A stretch of 64,000 nucleotides of DNA from Osedax fenrisi (GCA_964019155.1 OZ025243.1:13731944-13795943), one strand, 5' to 3'. Positions 11,642 through 31,134 are shown, numbered from the stretch's first letter. A program made the numbers and translations. The notes: generated by a model not told the origin, from the letters alone.

Positions 11642-13195
11642 TATATATATATTATATATATATATATATTTTATAAAATACCTAATAATATCAACACATT
11701 TATTATTTTTAAAGATATTATATATAACTCGTTATATAAAATATTTAGTATTTAATTACTAAATAAAGTGAATACTAAAATCACAATATCATCATTTGTA
11801 GATGATCGCAATACTAATTGTGATCGTATTTATTTTCAATTAAATATTATTATTATCTAATTAATAATAAGTATTCGGAAATTTTTTTGGAATTTCTTTA
11901 AAATTACTATTAGAATACAAATATATCTTGAACAAATAAATATTTGATAATAAAATAATTTTAAAATATGAATTTGTAAAAATTTAATTATAAATAAAAT
12001 GTATTTCTAAAATATCGATTAGTTGGCAGAAATGGTAAATCTTCATCTTCTAAGTCTTATGGAGTCTCTGCAAGAATGTAATTCTGTTCTACTTGCTAAG
12101 GTTAATTATTAATATATTCTATAATTATCTTTAAATATTATAAATATAATTAATATAATAGCTAGATATTTTGAATGCAGTTATTTAATATATAATGTAA
12201 TCTATTAATAAAACTAATAAATTCAATGTAAAATAGTGTTATTTTTACAATTTAGCATTATTAAAATGAATTAAAATTGTGTTTTTAATATTTAAAATAA
12301 TTTCAGATGTTTCCTATATGGGTTCCTATCCTCTTCACATATAATAATCAGGTTATCTTTATGCATAAAAAATATAGTTTAATAATTTATTAATTAATTA
12401 TAAGCATATATATATATATATATATTTATATACACAATAATTTAACCATCTATACTTATTTTCAAACATTTCATTATATTTCTATTGTTAGATATTTAAT
12501 TTCGCTTAATTCCCAAACTGTTATTTTAGTACCGCGTAAACATTTTAATTATTTAACTAATTGACGATTAACTCTGCGATTAATTCGTCATGCCCTTTAT
12601 GACCTTTGTGTTTACATTAAAGTTACCCGGACACGTACAAGTACGTCTGCAGATCTGTCAGAACTGGAAGCCACACCCGGAGACCACCCCTAACACTGGC
12701 AGTAACGACAGCTTGTTAAGGTAGCTACGTCTCTTTAACTCATTCTGATTGGTCTTCATTCTATAATCACTAGCTTCGTATTGTGTGCGAATATTAATTT
12801 GAATATGTATTTAGTGTATGTATACTCAACACTATAAATTAAAATGTATTATAAAAATATATGTATAAACATTTATTTGTTCAAATAAATCAATATTTTT
12901 TACAATAGAACTTATAATTATCATTAATTTTAGAAATTGTCTTTATATAATTTATATCTAAATCAAAAGTATTTATATGTATTTTAATATAATATATAAT
13001 TATATATATTTTCCATTTTTTATAAGAATTTTCGTTATAATTATATTTATAGTTTATATATTTACATCTATTAGTTTTATAATCATTAACTATGTATCAT
13101 TAACATACACATATAGATGGATAAAGAAGGTTCAATTCAAACTAAGCCAAATAGAAGTACAATCATCAGCTGCCACTCAATTCTACATCGTATAG
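3437..13195 (+). CDS. UNC79: UNC79, NALCN channel complex subunit: C-terminal exons
   Basis: UNC79 joins UNC80 and FAM155 in holding the NALCN sodium-leak channel at neuronal membranes. Exons: 3437-3609, 3794-3832, 4065-4183, 4458-4543, 5071-5248, 5782-5885, 5967-6080, 6290-6394, 7278-7451, 7609-7665, 7723-7838, 8179-8285, 9166-9275, 10658-10708, 11422-11544, 12023-12100, 12307-12351, 12623-12720, 13117-13195. All phases agree; together they give 651 codons plus a TAG stop. Blocks matching the family are RCPECNTVLERYEEE, IARQFLRCTLHQ, LLEAFSK, EDTIGGQLK, YMPWLSHPP, PKEFLECVDHIRLLSWLL, SVLHMSALFHAF, LHLLSLMESLQECNS, and the C-terminus VQFKLSQIEVQSS. Human UNC79 has roughly 2600 residues, so about three quarters lies upstream. 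UNC80 was considered, but the C-terminal blocks fit UNC79. Least certain are the 8285/9166 junction and the ends at 5248 and 11544. Confidence 0.9.
3889..4023 (+). repeat. (TC)n microsatellite inside a 232-base UNC79 intron
   Basis: About 135 bases of nearly pure CT dinucleotides with a few breaks (tacc, cact, ttct). The array fills most of the intron 3833-4064 and ends 41 bases before the acceptor AG at 4063-4064, so it acts as an extended polypyrimidine tract. The long Ser/Leu ORFs it creates are artefacts. Confidence 0.95.
4871..4931 (+). repeat. Dispersed repeat 'F', copy 1
   Basis: It reads gggcaacaacaacag and then catattattttgaagcc with ctttagaagaaaat. Close copies lie at 26476-26532 and, split by an insertion, at 34508-34747. 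A weaker one lies near 42184-42240. It sits in the UNC79 intron 4544-5070. No coding or RNA identity is recognised. Confidence 0.6.
4986..5033 (+). repeat. (ATT)n followed by (TA)n just upstream of an UNC79 exon
   Basis: About eleven ATT units run into TA units and end some 38 bases before the acceptor at 5069-5070. Confidence 0.9.
6160..6250 (+). repeat. Two (TA)n arrays joined by a duplicated spacer
   Basis: Two TA arrays are each followed by the same ataaaataaattaatagtaaa-like spacer (6199-6221 and 6241-6263), so array and spacer were duplicated in tandem. They lie in the UNC79 intron 6081-6289. Confidence 0.75.
6395..7277 (+). other. Pyrimidine-rich UNC79 intron with repeated copies of its own 3' splice site
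   Basis: This 883-base intron is strikingly C+T-rich on the coding strand, unlike its AT-rich neighbours. Its last 200 bases contain a duplicated 53-54 base segment (7130-7182 and 7231-7284) that includes the acceptor and the first seven exon bases (ttcatcc). More diverged versions occur near 7094 and 6977. The copy at 7174-7175 is a good-looking AG acceptor. Its use would add 102 bases that open in frame but hit TAA at 7221-7223. Confidence 0.7.
7983..8011 (+). repeat. (TA)n microsatellite
   Basis: A pure TA array in the UNC79 intron 7839-8178. Confidence 0.9.
9394..10227. mobile_element. Putative non-autonomous DNA element flanked by TTAA
   Basis: TTAA at 9390-9393 is followed by GGGGATACGATAG. 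At the other end CTACCGTATCCCC is followed by TTAA at 10228-10231. The 13-base terminal inverted repeats differ at one position. TTAA target sites are typical of piggyBac and Kolobok elements. No transposase ORF is seen in the 834 bases, so this would be a MITE. It lies in the UNC79 intron 9276-10657. Next to it (10236-10420) is a second inverted pair around ttttctatcaagt and acttgatagaaaa, ending gtgggatacccccttaag, perhaps part of a related element. Confidence 0.6.
9940..10012 (+). repeat. (TA)n arrays within the TTAA-flanked element
   Basis: Two TA arrays are separated by gtatacatatat. Confidence 0.85.
11568..11672 (+). repeat. (TA)n microsatellite right after an UNC79 donor
   Basis: About 100 bases of TA start some 25 bases inside the intron that follows exon 11422-11544. 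Confidence 0.9.
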
Positions 13196-13270
13196 GACAT
13201 TGTTATTGCACACTCGTAGTAATTTCATTACACTGTAAGTGTATCTCGTTATGCATAAATATCCTCTAGT

Positions 13271-13393
13271 ACGCCCTGCAATATATGTCTCTAGTAACCC
13301 TGCAATATATGTCACTTATACTCCTGCAATATATGTCTTTAGTAACCCTGTAATATATGTATCTAGTAACCATGCAATATATGTCTCTAGTAA
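13271..13393 (+). repeat. Minisatellite of about 24-base units downstream of UNC79
   Basis: Five imperfect tandem units of the form cctgcaatatatgtctctag plus taac start about 75 bases after the UNC79 stop, so they lie in the 3' untranslated or flanking region. No convincing poly(A) signal was identified. The nearest AATAAA is near 13618. Confidence 0.85.
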
Positions 13394-15272
13394 ATGTTTT
13401 ATATCGTTATTTTTATTTAATTTATAAAAAATAGATATAAATTCGTAATTATATATAGAATAGTTAAATTTATGGAATGTGAATTTTAAAAGTATTATTA
13501 ATTAATATTAAATATAGTCAAATTATAGTTACTAATTTTGAAATTTTTATAATAAGTTTTTCTAGTCATTTATTTCGACTCATTATCTTGAATGTTATTT
13601 AATATTTATTATTCTAAAAATAAATATATATATTAATTTGAAATAATCATTATTGTTTTAAATGTAAATTTCCTTCTATTAATAGATTTAAAAGTAAATG
13701 GTATATAGCTTTGTCTTATTATTATATTCCTTAACATCACTAAAGATTATGCGAAGCAAAGATTTGTCACTCTAATTAATTTGTGAAATTAATGAAAAAT
13801 TGAGCAATAGGTACTGCAAACTATTTATTTCTAATTTTATTTTTAGTTTATATTGTTTAAATGTAAATTTGCAAAATATATCACTATTATACGACATTTA
13901 TGTACATTTTTGAATACAATACAAATTTAATTTATAATGTTTGTTTTAAAAATATAACATTATTTTATAATGAGAACCATTTTTCTTTAAATATATAGCC
14001 ATAATTGGAAAATATCATAAACCAATAGGTCCATTTACAATATAAAATAATACTTAATTTGTAACTTAATTAATTATTATGTAACTATACTTTACAATTC
14101 ACTTTTGAAAATTATTTAAAATGATAGTATTGCCACCTATATTTCAAACTAATCAGCATTAACATGTATTTAAAGTAAATAGATACAAGTGACATAACTT
14201 TGTTTCATAAAATCCTTGACAATATCATATAACTGGTACATAAGTCTTAATAGAATAATATTTTATTTAAAATAAAATTGATAGAATAAAAAATAGGAAC
14301 AATATTTAGGCGTTATAAGATATATATATATGATTATTGATGTTATTAATAATTTATTTGAAAATATTAACAGATATGAACAATATCACATACCATTGTT
14401 ATTATACTTTTATACTACACAAATGTAATATATTCAAGTATGTCGTATTAACGTTATATTATTATGTAATTATTTATTATTATTTGCGTATTCACAGAAC
14501 TGTTTCAGAGTAGCTTTTCTCGTGTTGATGTTATATGTTATATGCTGTATTGACTATTTGAGTTTAATAAAATATGTTTACTATACTAATTAATACTATG
14601 TAATTCATTAATAATATTATATAATATATATATAAATTTGATATGTGTAAAGTTTATACTATTGATGTAAATATTTTATTTTACATTAATATATACTTAT
14701 AATATATTATATCAATTTACTATAATCATTATTTATAAATCTCTATATAATATTTTATTATTTAACAAGGCTTTATGTCACGTATGTATTATCACATATT
14801 TTTCTATTGCATTTTAACGACTATCTATTTAATAATAAAACATAATTTTAGTTATATTATAGTAACAAATAAAACAATAACCATTTTTCATAGTAGTTAA
14901 AATAATAAAAACAATTACATTAATGAGAGTTCTAGATCATTAACAATTAAAAGTACTAATCTAAATTATAATTACTTCTAGTGCATTAGCATACAGTGAC
15001 CTATACTGCAATACACATGTATATAACTACAATAATGACTGCTGCTTCATTAAGACATGCACACATCATCGATATAAAGACAAACTTTCTTTCTATCGAT
15101 GGCATACGTGTAATATTAAAAATACAATCGCTAATAAATCCTTCACTTTTGTTATTTAAAATGTTCAGAATTTTATTATTAGAAACAATTTCTAAATATA
15201 CTCACTATTTATTAGCAAATAAAGGATATTGAATATTTAATCATATCCTAATATGTATATACCTTAATCTAT

Positions 15273-15346
<74 letters not shown>

Positions 15347-15582
15347 CCATAACTTATTATAAAAACCATCAACTAATTTGTAATTAATTTGAATATAGTC
15401 TAGATTTCTTCACATTTACTGTAGATATTCTCTAAGAGGGTTATTTACTATTTATATATAGATTGGGTAAATAGGTGCCAAAGTTATGCTGATTATATCA
15501 TTTATAACAACAGAAGTCGTGCTTTCTATTTTAGAATGAATGAAGATAATAAAGTGGACATTGCTAAAATACTATAATTAGA

Positions 15583-15614
<32 letters not shown>

Positions 15615-15790
15615 TGCTAAATACATTTTATACATTATTATATGTATATGAATGTGTGTATTTATATATATTATAAACATTATTTTTAGATAATTAATTT
15701 TATTAATAATCTATATTTAGAGAAATTGTACACACATATATATAGGTAACATCTATATATTTGTAACATAAGTGTATTATTTAACAGAAT
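13394..15790. other. AT-rich intergenic stretch without recognised genes
   Basis: No exon with both splice signals and protein-like composition was found. The only structured item is the (TA)n array at 15285-15342. Confidence 0.6.
15285..15342 (+). repeat. (TA)n microsatellite
   Basis: A 58-base TA array. Confidence 0.95.
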
Positions 15791-15792
15791 AG

Positions 15793-15911
15793 TTCACGCG
15801 CTGATTGGTTATAAGATGTCCGTATTAAGACATCAAGTGTGTCCGTATTAGGGATTAATATGACCTAGATATATGCTTATAGCTTAATTAATATTTGATA
15901 ACAAATATAGG

Positions 15912-15975
<64 letters not shown>

Positions 15976-16133
15976 ATGTTTAGAATGCATTAGTTTTAAT
16001 TAATATATTGTTATATGTTATCGATACATTTGTATATTGTTGAGAAGGTTTTAAGTATACATTTAATAACTTATTAACACTATCAGTTTATTGGATATAT
16101 CGCACTATTTTGAATATTTAAAAAATACAATAT
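15793..16133 (+). mobile_element. Family A repeat (TGTCCGTATT element), truncated copy A1
   Basis: It matches the right-hand third of copy A2: gcgctgattggttata, two TGTCCGTATTA motifs, tagatatatgcttat, tagaatgc, and ttgagaaggttttaag. It is cut off where copy A2 begins, as if A2 had inserted into it. A (TA)n expansion (15917-15976) has grown inside it. Confidence 0.65.
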
Positions 16134-17034
16134 AGTAACCTAATACGGACACTTTAACAATAAATGGCCTTAACTTTTTATGACTCATTGTTTGTATTTA
16201 AAAATTACAGTATTTTAATAGTATATAATTATAGATATTATTGTGATTTTAAAATTGTATTTAATTTTTTAATTCCATAGATAACAAGAATATTAGATAA
16301 CAGTATAATTCGGACATGGGTACCGGATACGGACACCCTGTGTTATAACACGGACACCCTATATACATTAGCTAAACTATATATTATTGATGAACCAATC
16401 ATACAAATTACAATTACATTATTTATAATTAATTTTATGAATAATTTATTCTAATTTAATTAGTTAATAATTTATTTATTTTTATTATTATTTAATTAAT
16501 AATACACTTTAAGTATCTAAATAATACAAATTTTAGATTTGGCTTTATTGGTGGTATTATTATTATAACACACGCGATTTTTATGAAAATCAGAATAGTT
16601 AATATGCATGCGCGCTGATTGGTTATAGGGTGTCCGTATTAAGACATATAGAGTGTCTGTATTAGGAACTTATATGACCTCTAGATATATGCTTATAACT
16701 TAATGAATATTGATAAAAAATATAAAAATTATATATATAATTTTAGAATGCTTTATTTTTTAATAATATAGTGTTATATTTTATATCGATACATTTGTAT
16801 ATTCTTGAGAAGGTTTTAAGTAGAATTTTTTTTTCATAAATTTAAAAACGCAATTAAAAAATCAGTTTATTGGATATATCGGCAATATTTTTAATAATTA
16901 ATAAATAAAAAATACTTTTGTAGACTATTTATATAATCATGAATATTTTATTCATTAAACATTTTTTGTAGGATTTATGGTTTCTGAGATAGCGAGAGTG
17001 TCCGTATTCGGGCACTGTCCGTATTCGGTTACTT
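16134..17034 (+). mobile_element. Family A repeat, full-length copy A2
   Basis: A roughly 900-base non-coding element. The left end is AGTAACCTAATACGGACA and the right end is the inverse with one difference, TGTCCGTATTCGGTTACT. It contains additional TGTCCGTATT units just inside the ends and in the middle, next to ggttatagggtgtccg. There is no transposase. Target-site duplication is unclear. Its inverse, copy A3, lies 566 bases downstream. Confidence 0.7.
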
Positions 17035-17040
17035 TCCCCT

Positions 17041-17145
17041 ACTTATTTAGAATATTTATATATTTTTGAATAAGTTATTCATTAAACATTTTGTTGTTGG
17101 ATTTATTGTTTCTGAGATACCTAAAGTGTCCGTATTCATATTTAA
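17041..17145 (+). repeat. Family A end fragment
   Basis: It repeats the last part of A2: attcattaaacatttt, then ggatttattgtttctgagat, and ends with a TGTCCGTATT unit. Confidence 0.6.
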
Positions 17146-17426
17146 TAGATATTATAATACAACTATGGAGATTCGTTATATATATATATAGGTATACCTA
17201 TATACCTATATATTCTTACTTATTATGTTATTAATATTTAAAAAATAATGTCATCGGTAAATGACCGCATGTCATAACAATATGGCGATCAAATACATAG
17301 TTAAAATAGTAGGATAAATAGTAATATAATTATCTGATTTATATATATATATATATACATTTTAGATTGTATTTAATTAATATATAAAAGAAATATTTTT
17401 GAAAGTGTTATTATCAATACTGTTTA

Positions 17427-17463
17427 AATAATAATAATAATTAAAAAATAATAATAATAACAA

Positions 17464-17494
<31 letters not shown>

Positions 17495-17496
17495 AA
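17427..17496 (+). repeat. (AAT)n microsatellite
   Basis: An imperfect AAT array between the two inverted family A copies. Confidence 0.9.
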
Positions 17497-17600
17497 TAGT
17501 AGTAGTTACATAGACCTATAACCGTTATACAATTAATAATAAAGCTGGGAGATACTATATTATAATAATAGAGATTAAATAGTAATATTTGATAGAGGAA

Positions 17601-18287
17601 AGTAACCAAATACGGACACTCTATAGAGTGTACCTATATATAGGTATCTCCGAAACCATATATCATATAGGATACGAACAAAATTTGTAATGAATAAAAT
17701 ATTCATAATTATATATATAGTCTAAAAAATATTTTTTATTTTTTAATTATTCAAAATATTGTTGATATATCCAATAAACTAATTTTTTTATTACGTTTTT
17801 AAATTTATGAAAAAAAATGTCAACTTAAAACCTTCTTAAGAATATACAAATATATCGATATAAATATAACACTATATTATTAAAAAATAAAACATTCTAA
17901 AATTATATATATAATTTCTATATTTGTTATAAAATATTCATTAAGTTATAAGCATATATATAGAGGTCATATAAGTCCTTAATACGGACACTCTATATAT
18001 GTCTTAATACGGATACCTTATAACCAATCAGCGCGCAGCGTATTAACTATTCTGATTTCCATAAAAATAGCGTGTGTTATAATAATAATAATACCACCAA
18101 TAAAGCTAAATCTAAAATTTGTATTATTTAGATACTTAAAGTGTATTATTAATTAAATAATAATAAAAATAATTAAATTATTAACTAATTAAATTAGAAT
18201 AAATTGTTCATAAAATTAATTAGGAATAAATAATGTAATTGTAATTTATCTGATTGATTCATCAATACTATATAGTTTATCTAGTGG

Positions 18288-18351
<64 letters not shown>

Positions 18352-18578
18352 CCCTATAGGGTGTCCGAATTATAACACAGCGTGTCCGTATTCGGACATG
18401 GGTACCGGTCCCCCGTTATCTACGGAATTAAAAGATTACAATTTAAAAAGATAAATAAAATTTAAAAATCACAATAATATCTATAATCATATAATATTAA
18501 TATATTGTAATTTTTGAATAAAAATAATGAGTCATCAAAGTTGACCATTTATCGTTAAAGTGTCCGTATTAGGTAACT
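17601..18578 (-). mobile_element. Family A repeat, full-length copy A3, inverted relative to A2
   Basis: The ends are AGTAACCAAATACGGACA (17601-17618) and TGTCCGTATTAGGTAACT (18561-18578). Inside, the landmarks of A2 appear as reverse complements in reverse order: cttaaaaccttctt, aacattctaaaatt, ataagcatatatatagaggt, taaccaatcagcgcgc and ataccaccaataaagc. A2 and A3 therefore form a long imperfect palindrome with a spacer of about 570 bases. A (TA)n array has expanded at 18289-18349. Confidence 0.7.
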
Positions 18579-18869
18579 ATTCCTTTCTAAGCTGTTTTAA
18601 CATGTTAATAATTATAACTGATTTCCATTTTAAAAAAATAATGATAGGTCGTTCCTAAATAGTGTTATGAACGGTACTTAACAAATATCACAAAACGATA
18701 ATAATGCGGTATGAGGCAAAGGGAGAATGGCAGCGTGGAGTCGATAGTCATTTGGGGTTTGGGGATAAATGAATCACGGAGATAGTAAGGTACAGTGGTG
18801 GTGAGGTTTTATCTAATAGAAGTCTTATAGAATTCGTGTTTTGTAGTTAATAGACGTTGATATAGGCTA

Positions 18870-18923
18870 GTCTAGTCCACAGAGCTAGAGAGAAAGCTTT
18901 CTCTCTAGCTCTGTGGTCTAGTC
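18870..18923. mobile_element. 38-base perfect palindrome between 8-base direct repeats (minimal hAT-like insertion)
   Basis: Bases 18878-18915 are CACAGAGCTAGAGAGAAAG followed immediately by its exact reverse complement, with no loop. They are flanked on both sides by GTCTAGTC (18870-18877 and 18916-18923). An 8-base target duplication is the hAT hallmark. A near-identical palindrome with a different 8-base duplication lies at 21643-21679. Confidence 0.75.
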
Positions 18924-19430
18924 ATACGTTGCGGTACAGATGTGACGATATCAGAATATTTAAAATAGTTTTGATTGGTGTATTTAGTAAGCGGTCAATA
19001 TCAGTAAGTATAGAGTGTTTACCGCTTGGTATCGTGTTGCAATGGTTGACGCGGAAATTATATGTCCATAAATGATATTCCGTGTATTATATTGATGGTT
19101 GAGATTGGTTTTTAGTTGTATTATGTTAGGGGAAAACTTGTGTAAACACATATATAGAAGTCAAGATATTTAACTGTGTGTATACACATATATATCCAAT
19201 ATATTGGAATACATGCCGAATTGTAAATTTAAATTCTTGGGAAATTTGGTATGTCGGAGTTAGAAATGTAATTAGAAACATAAATATGTACGATAAGTTA
19301 GTATTTTATAGTTGAGTTTAGTAAAAATGGTTGTTCGATATCCAATTTCATATTGAATTTATTTACATTTGTAATTAAGTCAAGTTAGTTAGTTCAATAT
19401 ATGATAGTAGGTAGGTATACCTATATATAT

Positions 19431-20260
19431 AGAGGAAATTAACCGAATACGGAAAGTGCCCGAATATTAACACTCTCGGTATCTCAGAAACCATAAATCC
19501 TACAAACAAATGTTAAATGAATAAAATATTCATAATTGTATAAATAGTCTAAATGTATTATATAAAGTATTTTTTTAAATTATTTGAAATAATGCATATA
19601 TATAATACACTGATTTTTTTATTACATTTTTAAATTTATGAAAAAAATGTCAACTTAAAACCTTCTAAAGAATATACAAATGTACCGATATAAAATATAA
19701 TAATATATTATTAATAACTAAAGCATTCTATACACCATACACATAATTGTAATTTTGTTATAACATATTAATAAAGTTATAAGCATATATGTGTAGAGAT
19801 TCTAGACTAGAGGTCATATCAATCCATAATACGGATACTCGAGATGTATTAATATGGATAATTATCATATAATAAGGTTTAACCCTATAACCAATCAGTG
19901 TGTGAACTATTCTAATTTTTATAAAAATCGCGTGCGTTATAATATAAATACCACCACTACATCTAATAATGTTATTATTTCACTTATCTGATATGAATCA
20001 CTTATAATTATTAATTAATAAACATTAATAAATTAATTACTAATTAAGTTATATTAAATTATTCATAACATTAAATATAAGTAATGTGATTTTAATTTAT
20101 CTGATTGGTTCATCAATAATATATAGTATATCTTAGTGAAATATAGGGTGTCCGTATTCGGTACCCATGATAGAATACATACACCAACGTTATCTATCGA
20201 ATAAATAGATTAAATAAAATTTAAAAATAAAAATAATATCTATAGATTATATATATAATC
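19431..20260 (-). mobile_element. Family A repeat, diverged copy A4
   Basis: It has the same orientation as A3: aattaaccgaatacgg, ggtatctcagaaaccata, cttaaaaccttctaaagaat, aaccaatcagtgtgtg, then tgtccgtattcggtaccc. The final part is lost or unrecognisable, so it is more decayed than A2 and A3. Confidence 0.6.
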
Positions 20261-20339
20261 ATCGGTGTACATAGTGTAGGGTATCTACTGGATGATAGGT
20301 AAGGTGTTAGATAGTGTACATTACTTACATTTCATTATT

Positions 20340-20386
20340 AACACACACACACACCCACACACACACACACATACATATACACATAC

Positions 20387-20428
<42 letters not shown>

Positions 20429-20452
20429 GTATGTGTATATGTATGTGTATAT
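20340..20452. repeat. (AC)n-(TA)n-(GT) hairpin-forming repeat
   Basis: An AC array leads into acatacatatacacatacccat, then TA units, then the inverse atgggtatgtgtatatgtatgt. The two arms (about 20375-20397 and 20427-20448) could pair into a cruciform. Local (AC)n expansion sits only on the left. Confidence 0.8.
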
Positions 20453-20717
20453 TAATAATATAATATCAAAAATTGTTAAATTATTAAATGTACCTACCTA
20501 TACTAATTAATATATAATTTAAATACTATAGTCTACAAAACACAAAACAATATGAGGTTACTAGATAGTCGAACAGCGATGTGATGATAATTAATGTAGG
20601 TCAGTGGATCATTATATAATTCAACAATAGAAGAACTAATATATCGCGATTAATAATAATTCATAGGGTTTAAATATAGAACATCTTTAATCGTCTACGC
20701 ACTAATGTAATTAATGC

Positions 20718-20790
20718 CGACGTCACTCGCTAGGGCGGGCTCGAGAGAGAGCGGGGTTATATAAGCACCGGGTAACGATAGGCTCATCAC
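20718..20790 (+). promoter_or_regulatory. Core promoter of the carboxypeptidase gene
   Basis: A TATATAAG box lies at 20758-20765. About 28 bases after its first base is an initiator-like TCATCAC (20784-20790), giving a likely start near 20786 and a 25-base leader before the ATG at 20811. Upstream are a CRE-like GACGTCAC (about 20719), a GC-box-like GGGCGGG (about 20734), and GAGAGAGA. This is one of the few GC-rich intergenic patches in the window. Confidence 0.75.
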
Positions 20791-20810
20791 TCCTCTAACA
20801 ATCGGTCAGG

Positions 20811-29065
<8,255 letters not shown>

Positions 29066-29148
29066 ACACATAACAACATCGTCACGTGATAAGTAGGCGT
29101 GTTCCGACGCCCGTCAATCATTCACTTACGATGACTACATTATTAAGA

Positions 29149-29154
29149 AATAAA
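29149..29154 (+). terminator. Poly(A) signal AATAAA of the carboxypeptidase gene
   Basis: AATAAA lies 84 bases after the TAA stop (29063-29065), giving a 3' untranslated region of roughly 100 bases. Confidence 0.7.
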
Positions 29155-29212
29155 TAATATTATCTTCGTGGTTTTAATTATTCGTGTATGTTATATTAGA
29201 TACTTATACTCT

Positions 29213-29290
29213 AGTGCTGTGGTCCCAACCTTTTTTCATCTTGACCATTTTTTGATAATTCTTAATTTAAAAATATACTATGACCAGATA
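29213..29290 (+). mobile_element. Possible hAT-type transposon end fragment
   Basis: gtgctgtggtcccaacct plus a T run and a ttgacca motif resembles the common hAT end of the form CAGNGGTTCCCAACCTTTTT. No matching opposite end was found nearby. Confidence 0.35.
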
Positions 29291-30486
29291 ACTAGAAATT
29301 ATTCTAACTGGAAATTAGATGTCATTTGAAGTCACACTAATGATACCCTCATCGTACATTCTATATATATTCGGCTACTAGTCTTCCTACTAATTTATCT
29401 TCCAGATTACGTAATACATAAACTATAAACCCATCAAATACCATATTCAGCTTTATTTTATCTCTTAACAGATTATCGTATGCCAACCTAACACTTCCCT
29501 TACTAAACTCTTCTGTCTTTCCTTCACAACAATAATAATTTATAAAACACTTCTGAATATTCATAAAGTCCACCATAACAATTGTTATAAGTTTTAATTT
29601 CCAGACTATATCTCTGAATGTATACCTCCATTGCCATGGCTCATTCCCATAAACTAACTAAATCAATTATGTTAACCTTCTTACAAGTTCCTTGAAACCA
29701 TACATACATGGACTCCGTACTCCAACAGCATACCTGGAATACCTCAATAGAAATCCCTTATGTTTTCCTCATGTTACGTATACATCAACTTTTAACCAGT
29801 TTCAAAACTCATCTCTTTTCACAATACATTTATATATATATTGGATTTCTGATTTTACCGGAATAAGAAATCCTATAAACTAAAAAAGTAATAAGCAGGT
29901 ATATATATTTATTTAAAATAATCTTAAATAGTTACTATATTTGTATAAGATATTTTACTTTATAAATATAATTATTAACAAAAAATAATAAAATATAATA
30001 TTAATATATTGAATGAATTGTATTTAAAATGAAATGTTTACATGACATAATGAATAATATGATTTAAATAACTACTGCATAGTAATGTTGTACATATAAT
30101 CAGCCTGTGTAAAAATTCATATTTTGTTGATTTTGTTGATTTTGTAATTGTCTAAGATGTAGCCATCTTTCCTTTACTTTATTCATCTGATTATCTGTAA
30201 ATAATGCATTATTTAGCGGTGTATAGCTTTGAATTGTTAAAATAATAAATAATTATTACTTATAATAATAATAACTATAGTTATTATAAATATAATAATA
30301 TAGCGTTATTATACATAATAACGCTTCACCTCCCATTATAATTAGTAAGGTCAATATAATGCATCATACATCATTTTGATAATACGGATATATATGGGCC
30401 TGTAAAATTAATGTCAGATCTGATAACTCGTGACATAGATTATAGTTGACCTAGATTGTTAGTCACGTGATGTTTATGCAACATAC
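29291..30486. other. Degenerate, unidentified sequence downstream of the carboxypeptidase gene
   Basis: Bases 29361-29576 (-) contain a 71-codon ORF with ordinary composition (…VRLAYDNLLRDKIKLN…) that I do not recognise. The rest to 29880 looks like worn repeat sequence. From 29884 it is plain AT-rich DNA. Confidence 0.3.
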
Positions 30487-31134
30487 ATGGTACCTCGATG
30501 TAGGTATCTTAAGATAGCCGACCATTACATATAAATTATTATTTAATCAAATTAAATGTTGCAATTATATTGCAATATAAATATATAATATAAATAAATA
30601 TAAATCTTTATTTTTATATAATTTAAATGCACTTTATAAGCGTATATAGAAAAAAATCAATTGTATCAAAAATAAATATCATTTGTTTGAATATTTGTTA
30701 TAAAAATAGGGTACACGACTTTTAAACTCACTAGGGTACAATATATATATATATATTTGTAGGGTACATATATGTTAAATATTAGGGTACATGACTGTTA
30801 AATGCACTAAGGTACTCTCTATATATTTATTAGGGTACAGCTATGTTAAATATTATGGTACGTGATTATTATATATACATATTATCCAATTCAATTATGG
30901 TACATATCATACAATTGAATTAGGGTATACGGTATCATATAATTAGGGTACAACCAGCTAACATTCTTTAGGGTACAGTTTGATAATTTTTGGGTACTGA
31001 TCGTATTTATTCAAATTGTACCCTAATTAGGGTACGGCTATGAGGGCACTACTTACACCCTAACAAAAGTTGTTTTTAATTGTCAACAGTGTGTGATGGT
31101 CGGCCATCTTAAGATACCTAAATCGAGACACCAT
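30487..31134. mobile_element. MITE-like element with about 43-base ends and reiterated TTAGGGTAC motif
   Basis: The left end ATGGTACCTCGATGTAGG continues as TATCTTAAGATAGCCGACCA. The right end is its inverse with a few differences (tggtcggccatcttaaga, then tacctaaatcgag and acaccat). Between them (30709-31040), about ten copies of (T)TAGGGTAC(A) or close variants lie at irregular spacing, plus one inverted copy (gtaccctaattagggtac). There is no ORF. A target duplication was not identified. Confidence 0.7.

Noticed and set aside
3437..13195. Assignment of the first gene to UNC80 instead of UNC79
   Set aside because: The CPECN/EYDEE-like start, the HEDTxGGxLKVG-like block and the C-terminal QFKxxQxEVQSS block match UNC79 as I know it, all in the right order.
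29361..29576. 71-codon minus-strand ORF as a gene
   Set aside because: Composition is protein-like, but there is no recognisable domain, splice context or promoter, and neighbouring sequence looks like a worn repeat.
30709..31040. Interstitial telomere repeat (TTAGGG)n
   Set aside because: The units are irregularly spaced and consistently continue as TAC; they are never in direct tandem.
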